From Roseivirga sp. (GTDB lineage Bacteria; Bacteroidota; Bacteroidia; Cytophagales; Cyclobacteriaceae), in the NCBI GenBank assembly GCA_021404565.1, contig JAAWWF010000011.1:62001-126000 (forward strand): DNA of 64,000 nt. Direction: 5' to 3'. The notes under the pieces are model-generated. The model was not told the origin of the DNA. It worked only from the letters and a program-made list of their open reading frames with translations, and ran no database searches. Shown here one piece after another: positions 24,369 to 32,622 of the stretch; positions within the stretch are counted from its first letter, which is position 1; every line of letters begins with the position of its first letter. Both the position numbers and the translations under genes were made by a program.

Positions 24369-26054
24369 CTAGTAGCCTGCCGCCTGCCCGTCTTTTCTGG
24401 ATTCTGAGGCACCATAGTATACCTTATTGACCGCATCCCACATAATAGCCTGATAGCCTCCATAAGCACCTACATTGAAGGAGATTTTATGACCCATTTT
24501 GACCAGTTCGCGGATCACTTCATAGTCAATGCCTGTTTCGAGTTGGAGCACTCCACCATCGGTCATCACTCCTCCCGTGGGCTGTGATGAGCCATTGTGC
24601 AATATGCGTGGTGCATCACCAGCTTCCTGCAGGTTCATACCAAAGTCTATCAAATTGATGACGATTTGCGCATGGCCCTGTGGCTGAGTAGCTCCGCCCA
24701 TCAAACCAAAGCTCACCCAGGGTTTACCATCTTTGGTAATAAAGGCTGGGATAATGGTATGAAATGGGCGTTTGTGAGGCTCATATACATTCGCATGGCC
24801 TTCTTCCAGTGAGAAAAGCTCACCTCTGTCTTGCAGGATAAAGCCAAGACCGGGAGGAGTCATTCCGGACCCCATGCCGCGGTAATTACTTTGAATCAGG
24901 GATACCATATTACCATCCTTATCAGCAACGGTCATATAGATGGTGTCTCCATCTTTAAGCTTTCCGGCAGGGAACGATCGTCCTGCTTTATTGGGGTCAA
25001 TCAATTTTCTTCTTTCAGTCGCGTATTGTTCTGAGATCAATTCTGCCACCGGAGTATCATAGAAGTCCATATCGGCATAAAACTTAGCCCGGTCTTCAAA
25101 AGCGATCTTCTTGGCTTCTGTAAAAGTGTGGATATACTCTTTGCTGCCAAAACCCATAGATTTCAGGTCGTAGCCTTCCAGAATGGTCAGCATTTGCAGG
25201 GCTGCGATTCCCTGCCCGTTTGGTGGAAGCTCCCACACATCATAGCCTCTGTAGTTCACTGATACCGGCTCAATCCAGTCAGAGGTGTGATCCGCAAGGT
25301 CTTTTTCTGAAAGAAAGCCTCCAAGCTGCTGAATGTAGTCCGCAATGGTCTTGGCTACCGGACCTTTATAAAAAGCATCACGACCTCCGCGGGAGATCTT
25401 ATCCAGGGTGTTGGCAAGCCCCGGGTTTCTGAATATCTCACCTTTGGCAGGAGTATGACCATTGGGCATATACACTTCTTTAAAGCCTGGGAAGCGCTGG
25501 AGGTTCTTGGCACCTTGCTCCATATACCAGGAGATAAGCTCTGTTACAGGAAAGCCGTTGTTGGCATAATCAATGGCAGGTTGCAAAATCTCCTGCATGT
25601 CCATTGAACCAAATTTGCCGTGCATCTCAAACCAGCCATCGACTGCTCCGGGCACCGACACAGGTAGAGGGCCATAGGCCGGTATTTTGCTTAATCCGTT
25701 TTTCTTGAAGTATTTGAACTTAAGGTCATAAGGTGAGCGACCACTGGCATTGAGTCCATACAGCTTTTCAGTTTTGGCATCCCATATGATGGCAAAAAGG
25801 TCTCCGCCAATCCCATTGCCGGTAGGTTCCACAAGTCCGAGTACCGCATTGGCCGCTATGGCCGCATCAATGGCGTTTCCACCTTTTTTAAGTATATCCA
25901 ATGCCACCTGAGTAGCCAGTGGTTGGCTTGTGGCTGCCATACCGTGCTGGGCGATAACTTCCGAACGGGTAGCCCAGCTTTTACCAGTGATACGGTCTTG
26001 TGCAAAGGAGAGGGTGGCACACAGAAGTAAGACGAGGGATAAGTACTTTTTCAT
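24369..26054 (-). CDS. ggt: Gamma-glutamyltransferase
   Basis: A 561-residue periplasmic enzyme that hydrolyses or transfers the gamma-glutamyl group of glutathione and related peptides. I start at ATG 26054, which gives a clean signal peptide (LLLCATLSFA-QDR); an in-frame ATG at 26099 would overlap the upstream gene. The catalytic nucleophile is Thr371 in KDGDTIYMTVADKDGN, aligning with the first residue of the small subunit of E. coli GGT, so autoproteolysis before Thr371 is expected. Further signatures are GGNAIDAAIAANAVLGLVEP, GNGIGGDLFAII and GLMGGATQPQGHAQI. The IYM after the nucleophile replaces the usual THY/F but keeps spacing. Follows the LiaF-like gene by 10 bp on the same strand. 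Confidence 0.93.
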   Translation of the reverse strand: MKKYLSLVLLLCATLSFAQDRITGKSWATRSEVIAQHGMAATSQPLATQVALDILKKGGNAIDAAIAANAVLGLVEPTGNGIGGDLFAIIWDAKTEKLYGLNASGRSPYDLKFKYFKKNGLSKIPAYGPLPVSVPGAVDGWFEMHGKFGSMDMQEILQPAIDYANNGFPVTELISWYMEQGAKNLQRFPGFKEVYMPNGHTPAKGEIFRNPGLANTLDKISRGGRDAFYKGPVAKTIADYIQQLGGFLSEKDLADHTSDWIEPVSVNYRGYDVWELPPNGQGIAALQMLTILEGYDLKSMGFGSKEYIHTFTEAKKIAFEDRAKFYADMDFYDTPVAELISEQYATERRKLIDPNKAGRSFPAGKLKDGDTIYMTVADKDGNMVSLIQSNYRGMGSGMTPPGLGFILQDRGELFSLEEGHANVYEPHKRPFHTIIPAFITKDGKPWVSFGLMGGATQPQGHAQIVINLIDFGMNLQEAGDAPRILHNGSSQPTGGVMTDGGVLQLETGIDYEVIRELVKMGHKISFNVGAYGGYQAIMWDAVNKVYYGASESRKDGQAAGY

Positions 26055-26064
26055 GTTATGCTTT

Positions 26065-26751
26065 CTAATTGGTGAGCTCAGCACCACCAAACAGGGCAAT
26101 ACCTTTTATATAGAGTGTCTTGGTCGCGTACTTGTCGGGGTCCACCAGGGTTCTTTTGTCAGCCATGGCACCGAAGATGCCCGTGACATGAAGGTGTACG
26201 TTCCAGTCCTGGGGTACCCTTATTTTTGATCCCCCGAACATGTAGAAAACATCGATGACATTTTCGCCTTCTGCCAGCTCGCTGGAAGTAAGGTCAATAT
26301 TAGACCCACCAAATATGGCCGTAAGATTACCACCTTTAAAGTTGGCGGTTGTGATTACCCTGTCACCGCCACCAAAGACAGCGGTATCGTCTACAATATC
26401 GCTATTAAGGGTTTGGTCGTCAGGGTTGAAGTTTTTACTGTTGCGACTTCTGTTAATAATGTATAGGCCTGCCACAACAAATACCAGGGGCCATAAGTCG
26501 AAAATGGATACATAAATATTGAACCAATGGTCGAAGCTGAAGAAAGCGCCAAGAGCTACCAGCACCGTACCTACTTTTACATTCTGCCTGGAAACGATCA
26601 GTACGCCTCCTATAAGGATGAGAATGTTCTCCCATTGGAAAATATATTGCCTGATTCTCCAGGGTATCATGCCAAGGTTATTGAGGATCATCACTGACCC
26701 TACGACCAAAAAAACCAGGCCTATCGTTGCGGAGCGATTAAGGTTGTTCAT
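26065..26751 (-). CDS. LiaF-like membrane protein
   Basis: A 228-residue protein with four transmembrane segments in residues 8-100 (IGLVFLVVGSVMILNNLG, ILILIGGVLIVS, GTVLVALGAFFSF, and LWPLVFVVAGLYII) followed by a soluble repetitive beta domain with FGGGDRVI, IFGGSNIDL, MFGGSKIRVP and LFGGAELT. This layout is that of the LiaF/YvqF-type family linked in Gram-positives to envelope-stress sensing; its role in Bacteroidota is unknown. The beta domain is likely a small beta-helix at the membrane face. It is the first gene of a two-gene unit with ggt and diverges from the tRNA-Leu promoter. Confidence 0.85.
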   Translation of the reverse strand: MNNLNRSATIGLVFLVVGSVMILNNLGMIPWRIRQYIFQWENILILIGGVLIVSRQNVKVGTVLVALGAFFSFDHWFNIYVSIFDLWPLVFVVAGLYIINRSRNSKNFNPDDQTLNSDIVDDTAVFGGGDRVITTANFKGGNLTAIFGGSNIDLTSSELAEGENVIDVFYMFGGSKIRVPQDWNVHLHVTGIFGAMADKRTLVDPDKYATKTLYIKGIALFGGAELTN

Positions 26752-26834
26752 AAGTAATTTGAGTAAACCGTCTCAATGTAGGAAACAAGGTGCCTAAATA
26801 CAATGCACATTTCAGGAAATGAGATGAACATATA

Positions 26835-26865
26835 TTTGAAATAATTCAAAACTTCTCTACTTTTG
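26835..26865 (+). promoter_or_regulatory. tRNA-Leu promoter
   Basis: TTTG at 26835-26838 and TACTTTTG at 26858-26865 are separated by exactly 19 bp, a textbook match to the Bacteroidota primary promoter TTTG-N19-TAnnTTTG. Transcription should start about 20 bp before the tRNA. Confidence 0.8.
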
Positions 26866-26893
26866 GCCTCCCAATCCGATACCTATGTGATAT

Positions 26894-26977
26894 GCGCACG
26901 TGGCGGAATTGGTAGACGCGCCAGCTTGAGGGGCTGGTGACCTTATGGTCGTGGAAGTTCGACTCTTCTCGTGCGCA
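26894..26977 (+). tRNA. tRNA-Leu, anticodon GAG
   Basis: An 84-nt type II tRNA. The acceptor arms GCGCACG and CGTGCGC pair perfectly with discriminator A. The D-arm region reads TGGCGGAATTGGTAGACGC. The anticodon stem CCAGC/GCTGG encloses the loop TTGAGGG, giving anticodon GAG (reads CUC/CUU). The long variable arm and GTTCGACTC T-loop are as expected for tRNA-Leu. The 3' CCA is not encoded. Its 3' part is repeated downstream at 27247-27323. Confidence 0.95.
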
Positions 26978-26980
26978 CAT

Positions 26981-27010
26981 AAAAGCTCCGGTATTCCTGG
27001 AGCTTTTTTA
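26981..27010 (+). terminator. Terminator after tRNA-Leu
   Basis: AAAAGCTCC (26981-26989) pairs with GGAGCTTTT (26999-27007) and is followed by a T-run. It is partly duplicated at 27326-27355. Confidence 0.85.
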
Positions 27011-27019
27011 TTTTTAAGG

Positions 27020-27253
27020 ATGTTCACTGTCTATGCAATTCGAAGCATTTCTAGAAACTATACTTATATAGGTATGTCTGCCGAACTGGAGGTGCGCGTG
27101 CAGCGACATAATGTTGGCGGGAATAAAACAACCCGTGCTTATGCTCCCTTTAAATTAATACATACCAAATCCTTTGATACCAGATTGGAGGCCAGGAATT
27201 ATGAGAAGTATCTTAAGTCAGGGGTTGGCCGAGAGTGGTTGAAGGGCTTATGA
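27020..27253 (+). CDS. Small GIY-YIG nuclease-family protein
   Basis: A 77-residue protein of the UvrC/Endo3-type single-domain GIY-YIG family. I use ATG 27020 because the earlier in-frame ATG at 26945 lies inside the tRNA. Motifs: VYAIRSISRNYTYIGMS (the GIY and YIG halves), the conserved Arg in ELEVRVQRHN, a His/Asn part, and the catalytic Glu in EARNYEKYLKSG. Such small proteins may cut DNA or be inactive; the residues needed look present. The gene begins 10 bp after the tRNA terminator, and its last codons overlap the second copy of the tRNA tail (27247 on), which implies that gene and tail were copied or inserted as a unit. Confidence 0.85.
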   Translation: MFTVYAIRSISRNYTYIGMSAELEVRVQRHNVGGNKTTRAYAPFKLIHTKSFDTRLEARNYEKYLKSGVGREWLKGL

Positions 27254-27382
27254 GTGTGGAACCTGCCTGTCTTTAGACAGGGTTCGACTCCATGCCTTCG
27301 GCAGGCAGGCTTCTCGTGCGCACTGAAAAGCTCTGACAACCTCAGAGCTTTTTTTATTTTTCAGGATGTATACTGTCTATGC
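27247..27382 (+). repeat. Second copy of tRNA-Leu tail, terminator and GIY-YIG 5' end
   Basis: This stretch repeats 26942-27036 in order: CTTATG, GTGGAA, GTTCGACTC (27282-27290), TTCTCGTGCGCAC (27311-27323; identical to 26966-26978), a terminator hairpin (AAAAGCTCTG/CAGAGCTTTT, 27326-27352), then AGGATG-ACTGTCTATGC as at the start of the GIY-YIG gene. Two 20-nt inserts flank GTTCGACTC at 27262-27281 and 27291-27310; the outer ends CCTGCCTG and CAGGCAGG are inverted repeats. It cannot fold into a full tRNA. Confidence 0.85.
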
Positions 27383-27395
27383 TCCTCTTGCATAA
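27366..27395 (+). pseudogene. Remnant of a second GIY-YIG gene
   Basis: An ATG at 27366 opens MYTVYAPLA and stops after nine residues; the first six match MFTVYA of the intact gene except one. It follows the duplicated terminator at the same spacing as the intact copy. The rest of the gene is gone. Confidence 0.6.
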
Positions 27396-27959
27396 AGAGA
27401 CTGTGTGAACAGAATCCAGTCCTTCTCTGATTATAATTTCCCAGAAGAATAAGCGGCCTATCCGTTACGTACAATCTCTCTGTACATCTCTATAGTCGAT
27501 CTGCAAAACAGTAACTATCACAATTTCAGTGCACTACAAAGTTCTGATAATTTGATGACAAGGATGTAAGTAAAGTGCTCATGATATATAGGAATTTGAT
27601 TGTTTTCAGATTCATTTTCTCACTAAAGAAAATTATTGAATCAGTTTAATTTGGTTTTTGACGATTTAATATTTAAATAGATATAAAATTTATCAAAATA
27701 GTATATTATGTATTTCAATATAATTTGATGTTGGCAATAATGATGTTCGCTGAACCGGCCAACGTTTCCAAAATTGTGCAAAAAGGCGAAAAAAAATTGC
27801 TGTAGATTTTACTGATTAAAATGTCGTTCACATCCAGTAAAGTTTCAAAGGGCGTCAAAATGGCGTTTAACGGGCGAATTGCAATGAGGTTGGATTTCCT
27901 GAAGCGGATTGTTTTTATATATATTTGACCCGTTACCTAACACCAGAAACTAACTTATT
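27396..27959. other. AT-rich leader region before the fibre-like operon
   Basis: No gene is visible in about 560 bp. The part nearest the next gene contains three GGCG words exactly 11 bp apart (27851, 27862, 27873) inside GGCGTCAAAATGGCG-type wording, and TATATTTG at 27920-27927, a -7 promoter element 33 bp before the GTG start. The AT-richness and length suggest a regulated promoter. Confidence 0.5.
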
Positions 27960-30881
27960 GTGACTAAGCGTCTTCCCAGACTATGGAGGCTTTTCTCCTT
28001 GGCTGTGATCTCTGCCCTGTTTTGGAATCTAAGCATTATCGCGGATGCCCAAACCAACGCGTTGAGCAACGGCTTCACCCTCGACTTTGTCAAGTCGGAT
28101 GGGGTGGCATCTGTGGATGATGTAGTAACTAATGTTGTGAAAGCAGTCAATCGCACTGCCCGACCTGTCCGCTTTAATCTTGACCTGGCTTCTCCGCAGG
28201 GTTGGAAAGTAATCAATAGTCTCACGAAACTATATACTGTAAGCGCAGGTGATTCCATCTTTATTCCTGTGCGGCTTATTCCTTCAAAGGAATCTGCGGG
28301 TAATGTCAATTACTTTATCAGCGCTACGGCTTATTCTGAGTTTGGCAATGCGCTGGCTTCTACTCCCTGGTCTGTAGCGGTACAGAAAATCACGAAATGG
28401 AACATATTGGTAGAAGAGCGTCAGGTATATTTCACCAATGACTCTGACAGCACGGATGTACACATTCGCATGACCAATGATGGTAATTCTGTCGAAAAAT
28501 TACGCGTGAGCTTTTTTCCAGATCAAAGACTCAGGGTACTTGACCCTGAATGGCAGCCAATTCAGGACAATGCTCTGTATGTGGAACTTCCGGTAGGAGC
28601 GGATACTTCTTTTGTGATGCACGTAAAGATTGCCGATGACCTGACGAAGGGTTATTTCTTTACTGACAGACCGGATGATGATCAGGATAAGCTGGATAGT
28701 AAGAAATACCGTCTACAGATTCAGGCTGCCAGCACCACTGAAAAGAGTCGCGCTAAGGGCAGAAGGGTGAATTTCACCAAACTTACGAGTCAAACCCGTT
28801 TTGACTCCGGTTTTGGTAGCACGGTCATACCTCTGACTGTAGAGCTCAGGTCTTTCAACGTACTTTCTGAGTTCACTAACTTTTCTCTTGATTTCAGAGG
28901 TTCCACAGATTTGGGTAGAAATCGCTACCTGCAGTATAATTATCAATCCATTATTACCTCCAGTATAGCCGGAGGAACCCGTTTTGCGACTGCGAACAGA
29001 TTCTTACAATACACTACACCTAACTACGCTGTAGCGCTCGGTAATATAGGAGAGAATATGGGGGTGTTTATTAGTGGTGTCGGAGCGAAGGGATCTGTAA
29101 AGTATAAGAAATTTGAGGTTGGGGCGATACATGCTAAAAACGCAAGCCGTGGCGGTGTGCTGGCGCCAAATGACCTTACTTTCTTTGCCGGACGACTAAA
29201 GTACGAGGCTAAAAAGGGAAGTGATATTGAGCTGCAGTATGTTAATCAGATCGATAACTTCAGCTTTGTCAATGGTGATGTAGTGCGTCTTCAGGCAAAC
29301 CACAGAATATCGAAAAGGCATCGGGTTGGACTCGTGGCTGGTTACAGTATTCAAAAAGACAGCTTTAATCCTGATAGTCTATTTCAATACACGGGTTTTG
29401 GCGGAGAACTTAAATATGCCGGTGGTTTTAAAAAACTGAATGTTTCGTTGAGTGGAACCTACTACTCCAATTTGTTTTTAGCACAAAACAGTGGAAGAAG
29501 ACAGGCGTCCTTGAACTTGAGGTACCCTCTGGGGCGTGGAAGAAGTATTAGCTTCAGAGGAGGGATGAGTACTATTAATCCCATACGAATTCGGAGAGGC
29601 AGGACATTTAACAGCGAGCTGAACAGAAGGGATAGCTACGAGTTTCGTTACGAATGGAGGGCTAATGGTGCTACTATGACTTTAAGTCCTAAACATATCT
29701 ATGATCAACTATTAGGGCTAAGGGTCAATACTACAGGTCTGGGAGTCGGCTTTAGTAAAACGAAAGGGAAAACCTTCCGTCTCTTTTCCAGGTTCTTTGC
29801 CGGGTATTCACAGGCACCTGATTTTGACATCAGCGGTTACCCTGTAGCAAAATGGGAAAACCGTTTACGATACAAAAATCTGAACCTCATGGCCAGATAT
29901 AATTATGGTCCTGCCTCTATCACTGAAAATTTTAGGGTGATTAATGACCGGATCACGCCACAGTCGTTGTTCTTGTCTGCATATGCTTCATTATACTTCC
30001 GTAAACAACGCTTTTTGCTTAGACCGAGGCTTAACACCAGGTATGAGTCGGTTTTTGCACGGTGGAGAACTAACTTATCTAATGAATTCCTGTACTATGC
30101 CAATAGCGGCTATGTATTTACCATTGGTACTGAACTGTTAAGAATCAATCAGGGTGAGAGTCCGTTAGCTACTCAAAGTGTACAAAATGGGTTTGATGGT
30201 GCGCTTGAGGAGTTTCAGCAATCCAATTTCTTCCTGAGAATTGGAGTGAAAAAGCAGTTTGGGTTCAAAAGACCAGGTGGGAAATCTTATGATGTGAAGG
30301 TGATAGTTTTCAAGGATGCGGATGGTAATGGCGTGCAGGGAAAGGGTGAGGAACTGGTGGAGAATGTGCTGATCAAAATCAATGATAAAGCAGTAATCAC
30401 CAATGGTTCAGGGCAGGCAGAATTCAAGAATCTTATTTATGGTCAGTACCTGATGGAATCGGATGTATTGGGAGACACTGAGGGCTGGTTCAAGTCTGAT
30501 GACAATAATATTTTCGTAGAAAAATCGAAAACGATTTATATTCCATTGACGCGCGGTGTGCAGATAGCTGGAAATGTGCTGGTACAAAAGGCGACTTACT
30601 CAAGATTTGCCAATGAAGTAAACCTCTCCGGTATCCGCGTAACAGCGATCGGAAAAGATGATAAAGTATACTCAGGACTGACGGACCGTTCCGGAAAGTT
30701 CAGATTATTCGTTCCTTTTGGTCAGTATGTGATCAAAGCGAGTGGATCCACTATTGATGACCAGTTCCAGTTTGCCCAGGATTCTTATGAGTTGGGAATC
30801 GATAATGCAGACTCTGACTATCAGCTGACTTATTACCTGATAGAGAAGAGAAGAAAGTTAAATATTAAGAAATTCAATTAA
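27960..30881 (+). CDS. Usher-like outer-membrane barrel with Ig-like and SdrD/CarboxypepD-type domains
   Basis: A 973-residue protein starting at GTG 27960, with a signal peptide ending SIIADAQ-TN. Residues about 30-240 look like two Ig-like (NEW3-type) domains (VNRTARPVRFNLDLASPQGW, VHIRMTNDGNSVEKLRVSFF). From about 285 to 765 runs a chain of short amphipathic strands with aromatic girdles (VELRSFNVLSEFTNFSLDFR to NFFLRIGVKKQFGF), as in a large outer-membrane barrel. Residues about 777-845 hold an SdrD_B-like domain (KDADGNGVQGKGEELVENV) and about 865-935 a second prealbumin-like one (GVQIAGNV ... SGLTDRSGKFRLFVPFG). The order (periplasmic Ig, barrel, C-terminal beta domains) and the following chaperone and subunit genes suggest secretion or anchoring of fibre subunits. 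The usher role is inferred; sequence similarity to known ushers is not evident. Confidence 0.72.
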   Translation: MTKRLPRLWRLFSLAVISALFWNLSIIADAQTNALSNGFTLDFVKSDGVASVDDVVTNVVKAVNRTARPVRFNLDLASPQGWKVINSLTKLYTVSAGDSIFIPVRLIPSKESAGNVNYFISATAYSEFGNALASTPWSVAVQKITKWNILVEERQVYFTNDSDSTDVHIRMTNDGNSVEKLRVSFFPDQRLRVLDPEWQPIQDNALYVELPVGADTSFVMHVKIADDLTKGYFFTDRPDDDQDKLDSKKYRLQIQAASTTEKSRAKGRRVNFTKLTSQTRFDSGFGSTVIPLTVELRSFNVLSEFTNFSLDFRGSTDLGRNRYLQYNYQSIITSSIAGGTRFATANRFLQYTTPNYAVALGNIGENMGVFISGVGAKGSVKYKKFEVGAIHAKNASRGGVLAPNDLTFFAGRLKYEAKKGSDIELQYVNQIDNFSFVNGDVVRLQANHRISKRHRVGLVAGYSIQKDSFNPDSLFQYTGFGGELKYAGGFKKLNVSLSGTYYSNLFLAQNSGRRQASLNLRYPLGRGRSISFRGGMSTINPIRIRRGRTFNSELNRRDSYEFRYEWRANGATMTLSPKHIYDQLLGLRVNTTGLGVGFSKTKGKTFRLFSRFFAGYSQAPDFDISGYPVAKWENRLRYKNLNLMARYNYGPASITENFRVINDRITPQSLFLSAYASLYFRKQRFLLRPRLNTRYESVFARWRTNLSNEFLYYANSGYVFTIGTELLRINQGESPLATQSVQNGFDGALEEFQQSNFFLRIGVKKQFGFKRPGGKSYDVKVIVFKDADGNGVQGKGEELVENVLIKINDKAVITNGSGQAEFKNLIYGQYLMESDVLGDTEGWFKSDDNNIFVEKSKTIYIPLTRGVQIAGNVLVQKATYSRFANEVNLSGIRVTAIGKDDKVYSGLTDRSGKFRLFVPFGQYVIKASGSTIDDQFQFAQDSYELGIDNADSDYQLTYYLIEKRRKLNIKKFN

Positions 30882-30896
30882 GAAAATACTAAAGCA

Positions 30897-31730
30897 ATGA
30901 CAATCACGACTAACCTCAAAAAAGTGAGCAGGATTATTACCATTATGGTGCTTCTGTTATCTGTGCTCGTTTGGGATACTTACGCCCAGAAAATCTCTAC
31001 TTCTCCTACAAGGATGAATTTTAAAGTTGAACCCGGGGCATCGGGTCGAGGGAAGATTACTGTTTCAAATAATTCGGCTACCAAGCAAGGGTTTCAGGTG
31101 AATTTCGGTGATTTCAGTGCTTCGGTTACTGGAAAAAGTCAGTTTTCTGAAAAAGGAGTACAAAGCAGGAGCTGTGCAGATTGGCTCACAGCTACTCCGG
31201 CAGTTTTCGAACTGGAGCCGGGCGAGACGCAGGATGTTTCGTTGATTATGGATGTACCATCAGATTCAGCAGCCTTAATGGCGCGTTGGGCTGTCGCTTA
31301 TGTAAGATTAAGAGAGCCGGAATTGGCAGAAAAAGGCGCGGGTGAAGGTCTGAATGTAAAGGTAAATCAGAGTTACAGATTCGGAGTGTATATTTTTCAA
31401 ACACCTCCCAGTGCGACCGAATCCAGGGGCGAGATTGCCGGATTGAACTATGAGAACAACCTGTTTACCATTAATATGAAGAATGCCGGTGAGACTTTTC
31501 TAAGGTGTAATTCATACATAGAACTGACCAACCTGGCTACAGGGGTTACTGAACGAATCACCACCCGGGGCTTCACTATGTTGCCTGCCCTCAGCAGGAA
31601 TACGGTCTTTACAATTCCAGAAGAAACCCCAGCAGGAAGGTACTCTGTGCTGGCCGTGATGGACTACGGAAACAGGGAAGAAGTAGAAGCAGCCGAAATG
31701 GAAATTCTTATACCTGAACGGGGAAATTAG
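30897..31730 (+). CDS. PapD-like periplasmic chaperone
   Basis: A 277-residue exported protein (signal peptide ending DTYAQ-KIS) with two Ig-like domains in PapD order. Domain 1: ISTSPTRMNFKVEPGASGRG, KITVSNNSATKQGFQVNF, then WLTATPAVFELEPGETQDVS and the strand RWAVAYVRLRE. Domain 2: GLNYENNLFTINMKNAG, YIELTNLATGV, and YSVLAVMDYGNREE. Such chaperones complete the fold of secreted beta-sandwich subunits in the periplasm by donating a strand. It starts 15 bp after the usher-like gene and is followed by two subunit-like genes. Two single cysteines are present, unlike most PapD proteins. Identification by fold pattern, not by close homology. Confidence 0.72.
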   Translation: MTITTNLKKVSRIITIMVLLLSVLVWDTYAQKISTSPTRMNFKVEPGASGRGKITVSNNSATKQGFQVNFGDFSASVTGKSQFSEKGVQSRSCADWLTATPAVFELEPGETQDVSLIMDVPSDSAALMARWAVAYVRLREPELAEKGAGEGLNVKVNQSYRFGVYIFQTPPSATESRGEIAGLNYENNLFTINMKNAGETFLRCNSYIELTNLATGVTERITTRGFTMLPALSRNTVFTIPEETPAGRYSVLAVMDYGNREEVEAAEMEILIPERGN

Positions 31731-31742
31731 TACTGTAAAAAT

Positions 31743-31777
31743 AGATAAAGCTTTAATTCAAGATATAAGCTCTATCT
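31743..31777. promoter_or_regulatory. Hairpin after the chaperone gene
   Basis: AGATAAAGCTT (31743-31753) and AAGCTCTATCT (31767-31777) pair with one mismatch across a 13-nt loop, 12 bp after the chaperone stop. It may reduce read-through into the first subunit gene or protect the 3' end of the upstream transcript. Confidence 0.4.
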
Positions 31778-31890
31778 AATTGATTTACAGGCTTTCAAAA
31801 AGTTAAAATAATTTAAAATGAAAGCTTGTTTATATGATAATAACATAATATATTCACTAGTCGAAACTTTTAACCTAAACATTTATACTC

Positions 31891-32514
31891 ATGAAAAATG
31901 TATTTAAAATGAGGACACTTGCCTTGATGGCAATCGTATCCTTCGCTCTTACGACAAGAGCATTTGCACAACTTCCAACGGATAACGAGAACGTTTACAT
32001 CTCGTTGGAATTACAAGGTGTATTAGACCTCACCTTGGTTACTGATCCTAATCTGGATTTCGTATTCAGCACCATTCCACAATACCAAAATGGTATTACT
32101 AAGACGAATGCTACTGAATTGAGAGTTGAGTCAACTGTAGCATGGGATTTAACCGTGAATGCTGAAACAGCTACCTGGGAGAACTTCGAAACGTATTCTT
32201 CTGCTGGTACTGCGGCCATTCTGTCTGACATCATTGGAGTAAGAGCAATTGACGCTGCTGGTAACTCTCTGATCGATGGTGGGGGTGTAGCTAACACGTA
32301 CTTTTCTCTGACTGGAACAGATCAATTGCCAATTATCGGTGATGTTACTGGTACTGTTGACGCGGGTGATATCCCTGGAGCTCCTGGTTCTTATTTAAGT
32401 ACTCCAGATACGCACCAGTTCAGAATTGACTATAGACTGTCTCCTGGATTGGATACGTACACTGCTGGATACTACGGTATCAACCTGATTTATACCCTCG
32501 CAGAGGATCTTTAG
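31891..32514 (+). CDS. Fibre-subunit-like exported protein 1
   Basis: A 207-residue protein with a signal peptide (ALTTRAFAQ-LPT). The mature part is beta-rich and Cys-free: VYISLELQGVLDLTLVTDP, LDFVFSTIPQYQNGI, VESTVAWDLTVNAE, and a C-terminal alternating strand GYYGINLIYTLAEDL at the very end. The pattern resembles DUF4402- and CS1-pilin-type beta-sandwich subunits, in which the last strand is bound by the chaperone. It shares ordered blocks with the next gene (VESTV-WDL, YS-AG, LSPG, and AEDL at the C-terminus). The 160-bp gap upstream suggests its own promoter, and a strong hairpin downstream suggests it is made in excess: a possible major subunit. Function inferred. Confidence 0.7.
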   Translation: MKNVFKMRTLALMAIVSFALTTRAFAQLPTDNENVYISLELQGVLDLTLVTDPNLDFVFSTIPQYQNGITKTNATELRVESTVAWDLTVNAETATWENFETYSSAGTAAILSDIIGVRAIDAAGNSLIDGGGVANTYFSLTGTDQLPIIGDVTGTVDAGDIPGAPGSYLSTPDTHQFRIDYRLSPGLDTYTAGYYGINLIYTLAEDL

Positions 32515-32574
32515 AAATGACATTTAGTTTACTAAGACGTAGTAAATAAGTTAGTTCGATTTATGTTGATTGGT

Positions 32575-32602
32575 AAAGGAGGTAACTTTTGTTACCTCCT
32601 TT
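32575..32602 (+). terminator. 12-bp perfect hairpin between the two subunit genes
   Basis: AAAGGAGGTAAC (32575-32586), loop TTTT, GTTACCTCCTTT (32591-32602), then AT-rich DNA. It can act as a terminator or attenuator, letting the upstream subunit be expressed above the downstream one. Confidence 0.8.
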
Positions 32603-32622
32603 AATTATTGATAACTTTATAT

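Noticed and set aside
26945-27019. Upstream ATG start for the GIY-YIG gene
   Set aside because: It lies within tRNA-Leu and would run through the tRNA terminator hairpin; the ATG at 27020 gives the family-typical N-terminus.
27247-27323. A second tRNA gene
   Set aside because: Only the 3' part is present, it is split by two 20-nt inserts, and no D-arm or anticodon stem can be formed.
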